A stretch of DNA of 64,000 nt, taken from Synechococcus sp. UW140 (GTDB lineage: Bacteria; Cyanobacteriota; Cyanobacteriia; PCC-6307; Cyanobiaceae). Below are positions 26,563-35,771 of the stretch, one piece after another. The notes beneath the pieces were generated by a model. It did no database searches, was not told the origin of the DNA, and saw nothing but the letters and a program-made list of their open reading frames with translations. Numbering within the stretch: the first letter of the stretch is position 1; each line of letters begins with the position of its first letter. A program made the translations under genes and the position numbers. The stretch covers positions 230,990-294,989 of the forward strand of contig NZ_UCOB01000003.1 in NCBI RefSeq assembly GCF_900474295.1, in the 5' to 3' direction.

Positions 26563-28361
26563 CGCTTCGCCATTTTCTTCGCCGGCAACTTGCGCAGACG
26601 AATCGACTCAGGGGTGACTTCAAGCATCTCGTCAGGGCCGATGTACTCCAGAGCACGCTCAAGCGTCATCTGCACAGGGGACTGAAGAGTATCCAGTTCA
26701 TCCGCACCAGCGGAACGCATGTTTGTGAGTTGCTTGGCCTTGCAAATATTGATCTCGAGATCCTGAGGACGATTGTTCTCGCCGATGATCATGCCTTTGT
26801 AGACCTTCGTGCCTGGGGTAATAAAGAACTGACCGCGATCCTCAGCATTCTTGAGGGAATAGAAGGTGGCAGTGCCCTCTTCAAAAGCGATCAATACACC
26901 ATTACGACGGGTGTCAAAGTCGCCAAGCATCGGACGATATTCAAAGAAGGAGTGACTCATGATCCCTTCACCGCGGGTGGCACGGATGAATTCGCCACGG
27001 AAGCCGATCAGTCCACGCGACGGAACAATGAACTCAAGTTGGGTTCGCCCATCAGAACTGGTTTCCATGTTCTGCATCTCACCTTTGCGGGTGCCGAGCT
27101 TCTCGATACAGGCGCCAACAGCGGCTTCGGGTACATCCATCACCAACGTTTCCACGGGCTCGCAAGGGGTGCCATCAATGGTGCGGAAAATCACCTGCGG
27201 TTGAGACACCTGGAACTCATACCCTTCCCGGCGCATGGTTTCAATCAAAATGCCCAGATGCAGTTCACCTCGACCGCTGACTGCGAAGCGATCCGGGGAA
27301 TCGGTATCTTCCACCCGAAGAGCAACATTGGTGAGTAGCTCACGCTGGAGTCGATCACGGACCTGACGGCTGGTGACAAACTTGCCTTCCTTGCCTGCAA
27401 AAGGAGAATCGTTGACCACAAAAGTCATCTGCAAGGTAGGCTCATCCACCTTGATCAGCGGTAGTGCCCGTGGCTCATCAGGGCAAGCAATCGTTTCGCC
27501 GATATTGACATCATCGAAACCGGCAACAGCAACAAGATCACCCGCAGTTGCGTTCTCGATCTCAACACGTTGAAGCCCTTCGAAGCCAAGAAGTTTGCTA
27601 ATACGACCTTTCTTGACCTTGCCGTCGTCTTTAATTAGAGCTGCATTCTGACCTTGCTTGATCACTCCATTGTGCACCCTGCCAATAATAATTCTGCCAA
27701 GAAAATCGGAATAATCGAGAGTGGTGATCTGCAACTGCAATGGCTTCTCTGGATCGCCAACCGGAGGTGGAACGTGACGGAGAATCGCATCAAAGAGCGG
27801 ACGCATATTGTCGCTCTCTGTTTTCATATCAGGCTTAGCAAAGCCTCCTAAGCCGCTGCCAAATAGATAAGGAAAATCACACTGATCGTCGTCAGCACCG
27901 AGCTCGAGGAAGAGATCTAGAACCTTGTCGACCGCAGTCTCGGGATCGACACGAGCACGATCAATTTTGTTAACGAAGACAATGGGACGCAATCCCTGCT
28001 CGAGGGCTTTCTTCAGCACGAAGCGGGTCTGAGGCATGGGCCCCTCATTGGCATCCACGATCAGCAAGCAGCCGTCCACCATGCCGAGGACCCGCTCGAC
28101 TTCACCGCCGAAGTCAGCGTGACCTGGAGTATCGACAATGTTGATACGCGTGTCGTTGTAAGTGACCGCGGTGTTTTTAGAGAGGATTGTGATGCCTCTT
28201 TCACGCTCCAGATCGTTGGAGTCCAAAACACAGGTGGGCACCGCTTCGTTGTCACGGAAGATGCCGGACTGCGCCAACAACGCATCAACCAAGGTGGTTT
28301 TGCCATGGTCGACGTGGGCGATGATCGCGATGTTGCGTATCGCCTTGTTCTGGGCGCTCAT
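26559..28361 (-). CDS. typA: Translational GTPase TypA/BipA
   Basis: A 600-residue ribosome-associated GTPase involved in stress adaptation and ribosome assembly. G1 HVDHGKTT, switch region [19 protein letters not shown] are visible, then an EF-Tu domain II-like part, EF-G-like domains and the BipA-specific C-terminus. ATG 28361 ([11 protein letters not shown]) gives the family start; the frame extends upstream to 28412 without support. Head gene of the typA-DUF309-lptA-lptB-lptF chain. Confidence 0.95.
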   Translation of the reverse strand: MSAQNKAIRNIAIIAHVDHGKTTLVDALLAQSGIFRDNEAVPTCVLDSNDLERERGITILSKNTAVTYNDTRINIVDTPGHADFGGEVERVLGMVDGCLLIVDANEGPMPQTRFVLKKALEQGLRPIVFVNKIDRARVDPETAVDKVLDLFLELGADDDQCDFPYLFGSGLGGFAKPDMKTESDNMRPLFDAILRHVPPPVGDPEKPLQLQITTLDYSDFLGRIIIGRVHNGVIKQGQNAALIKDDGKVKKGRISKLLGFEGLQRVEIENATAGDLVAVAGFDDVNIGETIACPDEPRALPLIKVDEPTLQMTFVVNDSPFAGKEGKFVTSRQVRDRLQRELLTNVALRVEDTDSPDRFAVSGRGELHLGILIETMRREGYEFQVSQPQVIFRTIDGTPCEPVETLVMDVPEAAVGACIEKLGTRKGEMQNMETSSDGRTQLEFIVPSRGLIGFRGEFIRATRGEGIMSHSFFEYRPMLGDFDTRRNGVLIAFEEGTATFYSLKNAEDRGQFFITPGTKVYKGMIIGENNRPQDLEINICKAKQLTNMRSAGADELDTLQSPVQMTLERALEYIGPDEMLEVTPESIRLRKLPAKKMAKR

Positions 28362-28439
28362 GATTTCCGTGACGTTCTGTGAATGAAGCCTGAACGCCCG
28401 GGGGCGTAGCAAGGTAAGGCTATCTCAACGTGAGATGGC

Positions 28440-31016
28440 TCAGGAAAGGATCCGACTGGTCCGTTCTGGTCCATCGGAGCGAAGGCTGCCACGGGTCACA
28501 CCAAGGCGCTGATCGATGCGCTCCCGCCGCCAGACATCAGACGATGGGATCGAGCCTTCGAGAGCCCTGGCATAAAGCTGCACCCTGCTCTGGCAAGAGG
28601 CTGGATCCTCATCAAGAAGCTCGAGGCGGAAACGGCGCAGACCGACCCGCAGAAGCTCAGGCAAGGCTTCAACACCGCTCTGCGCCCGACCGTTGAAAAG
28701 AGTATTGCGGCAACCGAGATCGGCGATCAGGGGATGCTCGACACCGCTTCGATCGCGCAGACGCACCTGATGCTGTTCGCAGGGGCGGCCGCAATCGGTG
28801 TGATCGTGGCCGTCAGAGAGGAACGCGCAGAAGAGACAGTGCTCCATATGGAAGAGGGGCATGTGCTGATGCAACGTCACCTCCAGCCAGTCAGGGTCGG
28901 TGGACTGAGCCAGATCCAGCAGCTGGTGGAGATTGAGGTCATAACTGGCGGTGAGGCGCTGTAGCCCCCAGCGCTCCCGATACCAACGCACCGTGAGTGG
29001 ATTGGCGGTATTCAGCGAGAAATCACCGCTGCAGGGTGCGAGTGGAGTCAACCGTTCCAGCTGATCAGCATTGCGAACCAAATAGCCATCAGGTTCAGCC
29101 CGAATCAAAGGCTCCAGCGTCCACGCTTCATCCGGTCGGTGGATGCGAGGGCCTGCCAGAACAATGCCGTCCCGCCAGTGACCGCGTCCAACCAGGACAG
29201 CTTGCTTGAGCTCACTCGGTTGCTCGAGATCAGCAATGACCCCTGAGACCCAGTCCGGGCGGTCCAGGGCAATCAGGGCCTCTAACTGAGCCAAGCTGCG
29301 CACCAAGACCTGCAGCGTTGGACGGGGATTGGGTGCGGAGACTGTTGACGAAGGCTGGGCTGGGTTCAGGCACTGACGCAAGGTGGCTTCGACCCTTTCG
29401 CCCCCCGACATGGCACCCATCTCCTTTGGAGAGGGGAGTGCGAGAGGGCGAAGACCGGCTGAGTCCATGCGATCCAGCAGGCAGCGCCGCATCCGATTGA
29501 GCTCTGCGACGGGAAGGAAGAGGCCGGCTGGCAGATCGATCTCGAGCTGATCAAGGCGCCATCCAGTGCCACCAAGTCGGCCCAACTGAGTCTCCAGTCG
29601 ATCACGGTCCAAGCCCCGATCGCGGGCCTGCTCAAGAGACACCGTGCTGCTCACACGGAGCATCTCAGCAGTGGTTCCTAGGGGATGCAACAGCTGAAGC
29701 TGAAGCGGAACACCAAGACCACCAGACACGCGCACCCGGAGCGGCTGCAGGATCGGATCGACCGACTGCCGCGCCTGTCGGCTCCATGTGCTCTGCCATC
29801 TGGGATCACCTGTGAGCCAGACCGGAGCTCCAGGCTTCAAGCCCCTCAGGTTGATTCGGCCTGGGCCCAAACGGATGCGACAACGACGGTGACCAAGGTC
29901 GTCAAGCTGCATGATCCTTCCGCCGATCTCCTGCGGTGGCTTGAGGGGATCACTACCTTGAGCCGGTTGCACTTCGAGCACCACTCCCTGACCGCACTCC
30001 AGTGGTTCTTCAAGACGAAGCGTGAGCCGACCTTGGTCATCACATCGCTCAAGGCAACCCACCACAGGTCCGCGCTTCTTGCTCCAGCGGCCATGAACAA
30101 GACGTCTGTGGTTCACACCCTCGAGCCAACCCGTCGAAAGACCGCGAGAGAAGCCCATCTCCAACTGACGCCGCACGGCAGTGGCATCGGTCGAAAGCCC
30201 ATCGATCTGCTGCCGGTAGGCCTGGGTGACGGCAGCCACATAGGTGGGGTCTTTCAGGCGACCTTCGATCTTGAAACTGCTGATGCCGATCTCAATCAGT
30301 TCGGGGATCTGCATCCAGGCAGCGAGATCCTGAGGGGAAAGCAGATAACGCTGATCAGCCAGATCAAGCTCCTCTCCATCCACCACCAACTGGTAGGGAA
30401 GCCGACAGGCCTGGGCGCATTCACCTCGATTCGCGCTGCGCTGTCCGAGGGATTCACTGGTTAGGCACTGGCCTGAGTAGGCAACACACAGAGCACCGTG
30501 CACAAACACTTCTAGAGGCATCGCCAGCTGACGCTGCTCAAGCTGTCGCTGCAAACGACGCAGATCCTTGAGGGCGAGTTCACGGGCCAAAACAACTCGA
30601 TCACAGCCAGCATCTGCGGCTTGAGACACACCTGCTGCACTGGTAATCGACATCTGGGTGGAAGCGTGCAATGCCAGACCAGGGACAAGCTCCCTGGCCA
30701 ACAGACACAGGCCGAGATCCTGAACGATCAGAGCATCGACTCCGGCTCGCTCCGCCGCAAGCAGCAACTGGGCGGCTCGGCTTAGCTCATCGCTGAAGAC
30801 AAGGACGTTGAAGGTCAGGAAGCCACGAACACCCCTGGCATGAAGCCAGGCCATGATCTCGGCGAGCTGATCCAGCTGAAAATTTTCTGCTCGTAATCTG
30901 GCGTTGAACGCCTCGACGCCGAAATAGACGGCATCCGCCCCCTGAGCCACTGCCGCCTTGAGGGAGGCCCAGTCACCAGCTGGGGACAACAATTCGGGAG
31001 AGTGTTGCGGTCTCAA
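28440..31016 (-). CDS. Peptidase U32 family protein
   Basis: An 858-residue U32 protein (collagenase-like fold; relatives include RlhA and TrhP, which hydroxylate rRNA and tRNA). The N-terminal TIM-barrel part starts ELLSPAGDWASLKAAVAQGA; the family signature EVFVHGALCVAYSGQCLTSE is followed by RGECAQACRLPY with the Cys residues thought to hold an iron-sulfur cluster. A second, more divergent half contains HCLFCAFLSDGHDHTDCGRP. A role in rRNA or tRNA hydroxylation is possible; protease activity is doubtful. The start TTG 31016 overlaps the vanY stop. Confidence 0.85.
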   Translation of the reverse strand: MRPQHSPELLSPAGDWASLKAAVAQGADAVYFGVEAFNARLRAENFQLDQLAEIMAWLHARGVRGFLTFNVLVFSDELSRAAQLLLAAERAGVDALIVQDLGLCLLARELVPGLALHASTQMSITSAAGVSQAADAGCDRVVLARELALKDLRRLQRQLEQRQLAMPLEVFVHGALCVAYSGQCLTSESLGQRSANRGECAQACRLPYQLVVDGEELDLADQRYLLSPQDLAAWMQIPELIEIGISSFKIEGRLKDPTYVAAVTQAYRQQIDGLSTDATAVRRQLEMGFSRGLSTGWLEGVNHRRLVHGRWSKKRGPVVGCLERCDDQGRLTLRLEEPLECGQGVVLEVQPAQGSDPLKPPQEIGGRIMQLDDLGHRRCRIRLGPGRINLRGLKPGAPVWLTGDPRWQSTWSRQARQSVDPILQPLRVRVSGGLGVPLQLQLLHPLGTTAEMLRVSSTVSLEQARDRGLDRDRLETQLGRLGGTGWRLDQLEIDLPAGLFLPVAELNRMRRCLLDRMDSAGLRPLALPSPKEMGAMSGGERVEATLRQCLNPAQPSSTVSAPNPRPTLQVLVRSLAQLEALIALDRPDWVSGVIADLEQPSELKQAVLVGRGHWRDGIVLAGPRIHRPDEAWTLEPLIRAEPDGYLVRNADQLERLTPLAPCSGDFSLNTANPLTVRWYRERWGLQRLTASYDLNLHQLLDLAQSTDPDWLEVTLHQHMPLFHMEHCLFCAFLSDGHDHTDCGRPCEQHQVRLRDRSGVEHPLIADLGCRNTLFNGRAQSGVEALPELLRVGLRRFRLELLDEDPASCQSRVQLYARALEGSIPSSDVWRRERIDQRLGVTRGSLRSDGPERTSRILS

Positions 31017-31810
31017 CGGGTCAGAGCCAGACGGCGAGCCGGCTCAAATTGACGAAGTGCATCGGCAGACCCCTCAAAACGCCAATGCCAAGGCTCGTAG
31101 CTCACACCCTGATTGTTGCCCTCAGGGAATGAAAGCGTGAAGTGGTAAGAGGCAGCATGGTCCTGGAGCCAGCGGAACGCCGAGGTCGTTTCAAACGACT
31201 CTGAAAGATTGGTGGCAGGGGCGTCACCATCGCCGAGATCAACAGCCAAACCGGTGCTGTGCTCGGAGTAACCGGGAGGAGCGCTGACCTTTGCACGCTC
31301 ACTGGCCGTTTGATTGCGCTCAGATTTCACATCAAAAAAGATGCCCTTCTGCAACGCATGCGAGCGGTAGCCACTCAACAACCTGAGGTCGACGCCATCA
31401 GAGGCTGCGGCTCGTTGCATCGAACGCAGGGCTTGAGCGGCGTCGATATGGAGCTCCAAACCGGGACCGACGCGAACCAGGTTGATCGAAGTTGCTTCGG
31501 CATAGGGGAAATGGCCCAGCAAGCGGCCGTCAACGCTGGGGGTTTCTGCAATGCCATCGACCACTTGCGGCTGGGGTGCGAACCGCGTCAGAAGTGCTGG
31601 CCCCAACAAAACAACGCCGAGACAACTACTGAACACAAGCAAACAGGCAATCCAAAGGCCAGAGCCACGGCGCCGTGAGCGTTGAGGAGGGCGAGAACGC
31701 CGTGCCACAGGAATATCGTCCCTGCTGGTGCGGCGAGGGGCGACGGCACGAACCAAATCGATGTTGCAGTGTTGTGACGATCGTAAGGGGGGGCGCCAGG
31801 GGGCCACCAC
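31013..31810 (-). CDS. D-alanyl-D-alanine carboxypeptidase, VanY family
   Basis: A 265-residue protein with a basic N-terminus, one membrane anchor (LWIACLLVFSSCLGVVLLG, about residues 52-72) and a periplasmic VanY domain. Zinc ligands and catalytic residues are visible in GYSEHSTGLAVDLGD and EPWHWRF. It trims the terminal D-Ala of peptidoglycan stem peptides. The start is uncertain (GTG 31810 or an internal GTG). It overlaps the U32 gene by 4 bases. Confidence 0.85.
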   Translation of the reverse strand: MVAPWRPPLRSSQHCNIDLVRAVAPRRTSRDDIPVARRSRPPQRSRRRGSGLWIACLLVFSSCLGVVLLGPALLTRFAPQPQVVDGIAETPSVDGRLLGHFPYAEATSINLVRVGPGLELHIDAAQALRSMQRAAASDGVDLRLLSGYRSHALQKGIFFDVKSERNQTASERAKVSAPPGYSEHSTGLAVDLGDGDAPATNLSESFETTSAFRWLQDHAASYHFTLSFPEGNNQGVSYEPWHWRFEGSADALRQFEPARRLALTR

Positions 31811-31867
31811 AGAGTGAGGGTCAGCGGTGGTAGCTTCGAATTAATAATCCAGCGGAGTAGGGCTGAG

Positions 31868-33223
31868 ATGCTGCGAGTTGCCATCGTCGGGGGTGGTCCG
31901 AGTGGATCCTGTGCCGCCGAAATTCTTGCCAAGGCCGGCATTCAGACCTGGTTGTTCGAGCGCAAGCTGGACAATGCCAAACCTTGTGGTGGAGCAATCC
32001 CTCTTTGCATGGTCGAAGAATTCGACCTGCCTGACGAGATCATCGACCGCAAGGTGCGGAACATGAAGATGATCTCTCCCTCCAACCGGGAGGTGGATAT
32101 CAAACTTGATCCTCTGGGCTACGACGACAACGCCTATATCGGCATGTGTCGCCGTGAAGTGTTTGATGCCTTCATGCGCAACCGCGCTGCGGACCTGGGC
32201 ACCACCCTGGTGAATGGCCTGGTGCAAAAAATCGATACTGGTAACAACCGTCAAGGTCCCTACACCCTGCATTACGCCGACTACAGCGGGGGTGGTCCAA
32301 CTGGGGAGCAAAAATCTCTGGACGTTGACTTGATCATTGGTGCTGACGGAGCCAACTCCCGCGTGGCCAAGGCCATGGACGCCGGCGACTACAACGTCGC
32401 GATCGCTTTCCAAGAACGCATCAAGCTCCCCGCAGAGGAGATGACTTATTACGAGGACTTAGCAGAGATGTATGTGGGCACTGATGTGTCCCCAGATTTC
32501 TATGCCTGGGTCTTCCCCAAGTACGACCACGTGGCTGTCGGAACCGGCACCATGCAGCAGAACCAATCGCTGATTAAGGGGCTACAGAGAGGCATTCGTG
32601 AGCGTGCCAGCAAGCGTCTGTTCAAGGGCGAAGTGATCAAGGTGGAAGCTCACCCCATTCCAGAACATCCCCGACCCCGTCGTGTGGTCGGTCGCATGGC
32701 CCTGGTAGGTGATGCTGCTGGTTATGTCACCAAGAGCTCAGGAGAGGGGATCTACTTCGCAGCGAAAAGCGGACGGATGGCCGCTGAAGCCATTGTGGAA
32801 ATCTCCAACAGTGGACAGCGCATCCCTACCGAAAAGGAGATCAAGTCGACCTACCTCAAGCGTTGGGACAAAAAATACGGTGCCACCTATGCAGTGCTCG
32901 ACATTCTGCAGCGCATCTTCTATCGCAACGACGCTGCTCGCGAAGCCTTCGTCGAAATGTGCGATGACCTCGATGTGCAGAAGCTCACCTTCGATAGTTA
33001 TCTCTACAAACGCGTGGTGATGATGAACCCTTGGCAGCAGATCAAGCTGACTCTTCGAACCTTAGGCAGTCTCGTACGCGGTGAAGCACTGGCCCCGTCT
33101 GAATACGGTCCCGTTCCATCCGCAGTAGGACGTTCTGACGGTGATTTCCTTGCCGAGGAAGCGGCCCAAGCGATCAGGACCCAATCCAAAGGCAAGGAAA
33201 CTGAAACGGCAGGAGTGAACTAG
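31868..33223 (+). CDS. chlP: Geranylgeranyl reductase ChlP
   Basis: A 451-residue FAD enzyme that reduces the geranylgeranyl group to phytyl for chlorophyll and tocopherol. The FAD motif VAIVGGGPSGSCAAEILAKA is at the N-terminus; CGGAIPLCMVEEFDLP and the second FAD site GDAAGYVTKSSGEGIYFAAK are typical of ChlP. ATG 31868 is chosen to start right before the Rossmann fold. It is divergent from vanY and ends with a 4-base convergent overlap with the following small gene. Confidence 0.95.
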   Translation: MLRVAIVGGGPSGSCAAEILAKAGIQTWLFERKLDNAKPCGGAIPLCMVEEFDLPDEIIDRKVRNMKMISPSNREVDIKLDPLGYDDNAYIGMCRREVFDAFMRNRAADLGTTLVNGLVQKIDTGNNRQGPYTLHYADYSGGGPTGEQKSLDVDLIIGADGANSRVAKAMDAGDYNVAIAFQERIKLPAEEMTYYEDLAEMYVGTDVSPDFYAWVFPKYDHVAVGTGTMQQNQSLIKGLQRGIRERASKRLFKGEVIKVEAHPIPEHPRPRRVVGRMALVGDAAGYVTKSSGEGIYFAAKSGRMAAEAIVEISNSGQRIPTEKEIKSTYLKRWDKKYGATYAVLDILQRIFYRNDAAREAFVEMCDDLDVQKLTFDSYLYKRVVMMNPWQQIKLTLRTLGSLVRGEALAPSEYGPVPSAVGRSDGDFLAEEAAQAIRTQSKGKETETAGVN

Positions 33224-33480
33224 TTGCGTCCTTCCAGGGCTTGACCGGCGACCCCCTTCACCCGTTCCAGGCCCTGTTGAATCTGCTCTGGCGTTACTCC
33301 TGGTTTGACCTGCTCGGGACGATTCTTGAGGGTATTGACTGCATAGATGGCAGCACCGGCCAGGATTAAGGCAGCGAGAACCACACCAACTCCGTTGCCT
33401 CCCTGGCGGATCACAACCGGTTGTGTCACCACTGAGGAGGGTTCCCCGGCAGAGCGTTCAGAGGGATCCGACGATGCCAT
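33220..33480 (-). CDS. Small single-helix membrane protein
   Basis: An 86-residue protein: a Ser/Glu-rich N-terminus, one hydrophobic helix (VGVVLAALILAGAAIYAV, about residues 32-50) and a polar C-terminus (PEQIQQGLERVKGVAGQALE). Function unknown. ATG 33480 is preferred over 33492. It converges on chlP with a 4-base overlap. Confidence 0.6.
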   Translation of the reverse strand: MASSDPSERSAGEPSSVVTQPVVIRQGGNGVGVVLAALILAGAAIYAVNTLKNRPEQVKPGVTPEQIQQGLERVKGVAGQALEGRN

Positions 33481-33535
33481 AGGCAAGACCATGTTCTGTT
33501 CATGGCTTAGCCCGAGCTTCTACGACTGCCAAGCG

Positions 33536-35695
33536 TCAGCTTTGAATCAGATCGAAACGGGCCAGCACAGAAGCCTGATTACGCAGCACTCCAAGAAGAT
33601 TGAGTCGATTGCGACGCAAGTCCAGGTCATCAGACATCACCATCACACTGTCTGGACCATCAAAGAAGGCCTCCAATACTGGCGTGGCCTCCACAAGCGC
33701 GTCGGCAAGGGCCTGATAAGCACCCTCAAGAGCCAAGGGCTCTAAGCGGGTGACCACAGCATGCATGGCTGTTTCGCTGGGAGAGGCAAAGCGACTGACA
33801 TCCACAACATCCCCGGCTGCCAGCACAGAACTCGCAAGGTCCCCCTTCTCAGCAAGGCGTGCAGCACGTTGAACCACGGCCTGGAGCGCCCCGAGACGGT
33901 TCTCTTGGCGCAGACGGCTGAGCAAGCCAAGACGATCCAAGACATCAAGAGGGTCGCCCAGCAAGCGTTGGCTGCTGAGACCATCACCGGCCACCGCCTG
34001 GACCAGATCGGGCGCTTGACCATCGTCTTCAAGCTGGGACTGAATGCGCTGCCTTAACAGCAGTACCAGGTCATCCGCGAGAGCTTGCGCCTTCACCTTG
34101 AAAGCTGGGAAAAGCTGTTGCCAGGCTTCAGCAGCCTCAGAGACAAGCCTAAACAGATCAAGCCGCCAACCCCTCTCCCAGAGAATCTGAAGCAGGCCAT
34201 TGCCCGCACGTCGCAAGGCATAAGGATCGGAGGAACCACTGGGACGTTCGCCCTTGGCAAAGATGCTGAGCAGCAATTCCAAGCGTTCTGCCAGAGCAAC
34301 GACAGCACCGGCATCGCTCTGAGGCAGCACATCCCCAGCGCCACGGGGCAAATAGTGCTCAAACACAGCTTGAGCAACCTCACGGCTTTCCCCTTCCTCA
34401 AGCAGATACTTTGCGCCCATCAGGCCTTGAAGCTCAGGAAATTCGCCCACCATCTGACTGACCAGATCGTGTTTGCAGAGGTGAGCTGCGCGTTTTGCCG
34501 CTTCAGCCGTGCCCATCGGTAACTCCAGGGCCTGAAGAAGGGTGTCGGTGAGCTGCTCAATCCGTTCCGTGCGATCCAGAAGGCTGCCCAACCCGGCAGC
34601 GAAGGTCACCCTGGACAGAGACGCACGACGATCGCCACTACTTTGCTTGCGATCGACATTGAGGAAAAATTCCGCATCCGCCAAGCGGGCGCTCAAGACC
34701 CGTTCATTGCCACGGCAGATCTGAGCATCCGCGGCAGCAAGACCATTGCCGACCAGTAAAAATTCAGGCAGAAGAACATCACGAGACCCCAACTTCAAGG
34801 GATCTGCTGGAACCTGCGAACGGCGCAGGGGGACATAACGCTGATGCGACTGCATCACCGTCACGATCACCTCGGGGGGCAGATCAAGAAAACGATCCGC
34901 GATTTCACCCTGAAGGATGCGTGGATCTTCCACCAGATCCACCAACTCTTGAAAGAGATCATCTGGGCAGTCCAGCTCCCCCTTCAAGGCAGCGGCACGA
35001 TCGTCAAGCCGGCTGCGGATCAGCGCAGATCTTGTCTTGCGATCGGCCTGAACACCAGCGGCAGCGAGGGCCTTGAGATAGTCATCGGCCTCGGAAAGTT
35101 CAACGCTGCCTGGATGCAAACGGTGAGAACGGGATGTTCGACCGCTGTGGATGACAGGCTCACTGGCAGCAAGGGTGACTGGCACCACCTCGGTACCGAG
35201 CAAAGCCACCAACCAGCGCACTGGACGACTGAAGCGTTGATCCCCATCGCCCCAACGCATAAAACGCCGCCCTTGCAAGCCATCGATCCAGGCAGGAATC
35301 CGCTCCGCCAAGATCTGGAGCGACGCCTGGCCTTCGATCAACACCGTCGCAAAGACGCAGTCGCCCTTTGGGGTGGGACGGACCTCTAGGGAGGTGGGTT
35401 CAACGCCACAGCGTTTCGCAAATCCAATCGCGGCAGGACCTGGCTGACCATCCACAAAAGCCTGTGCAACGGGGGGACCCTTCCGTTCTTCGCGCAGATC
35501 CTCCTGAACTTCGGCCAACGAATCGACCAAAACGACAAGGCGTCTTGGGGTGCTGGTGACCTGCACCTCACCATGCACCAGTCTCAACGCGTCAAGATCA
35601 CGCTGAACCCTCTCCCGAAGCTGGGGCAGAGCCAAACGGGCAAAGTCAGCAGGCAGTTCTTCAGTACCGATTTCGAGCAGGAAGGTTGAGGCCAC
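33536..35695 (-). CDS. glyS: Glycyl-tRNA synthetase beta subunit
   Basis: A 719-residue beta chain of the alpha2-beta2 glycyl-tRNA synthetase. The start FLLEIGTEELPADFARLAL and the internal EFPELQGLMGAKYLLEEGE and RPSGSSDPYALRRAGNGLL blocks are diagnostic. It carries the tRNA-binding HD-like and DALR-type C-terminal domains. The alpha subunit is not in the window. The start is GTG 35695. It is divergent from sir. Confidence 0.95.
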   Translation of the reverse strand: MASTFLLEIGTEELPADFARLALPQLRERVQRDLDALRLVHGEVQVTSTPRRLVVLVDSLAEVQEDLREERKGPPVAQAFVDGQPGPAAIGFAKRCGVEPTSLEVRPTPKGDCVFATVLIEGQASLQILAERIPAWIDGLQGRRFMRWGDGDQRFSRPVRWLVALLGTEVVPVTLAASEPVIHSGRTSRSHRLHPGSVELSEADDYLKALAAAGVQADRKTRSALIRSRLDDRAAALKGELDCPDDLFQELVDLVEDPRILQGEIADRFLDLPPEVIVTVMQSHQRYVPLRRSQVPADPLKLGSRDVLLPEFLLVGNGLAAADAQICRGNERVLSARLADAEFFLNVDRKQSSGDRRASLSRVTFAAGLGSLLDRTERIEQLTDTLLQALELPMGTAEAAKRAAHLCKHDLVSQMVGEFPELQGLMGAKYLLEEGESREVAQAVFEHYLPRGAGDVLPQSDAGAVVALAERLELLLSIFAKGERPSGSSDPYALRRAGNGLLQILWERGWRLDLFRLVSEAAEAWQQLFPAFKVKAQALADDLVLLLRQRIQSQLEDDGQAPDLVQAVAGDGLSSQRLLGDPLDVLDRLGLLSRLRQENRLGALQAVVQRAARLAEKGDLASSVLAAGDVVDVSRFASPSETAMHAVVTRLEPLALEGAYQALADALVEATPVLEAFFDGPDSVMVMSDDLDLRRNRLNLLGVLRNQASVLARFDLIQS

Positions 35696-35771
35696 ACCAG
35701 TCGGCTCGACAAGCCAATGACTTTATTGGAAGCCGCTTCGCTAGCTTCGAGATACCGCGATCAGTGCGCCA

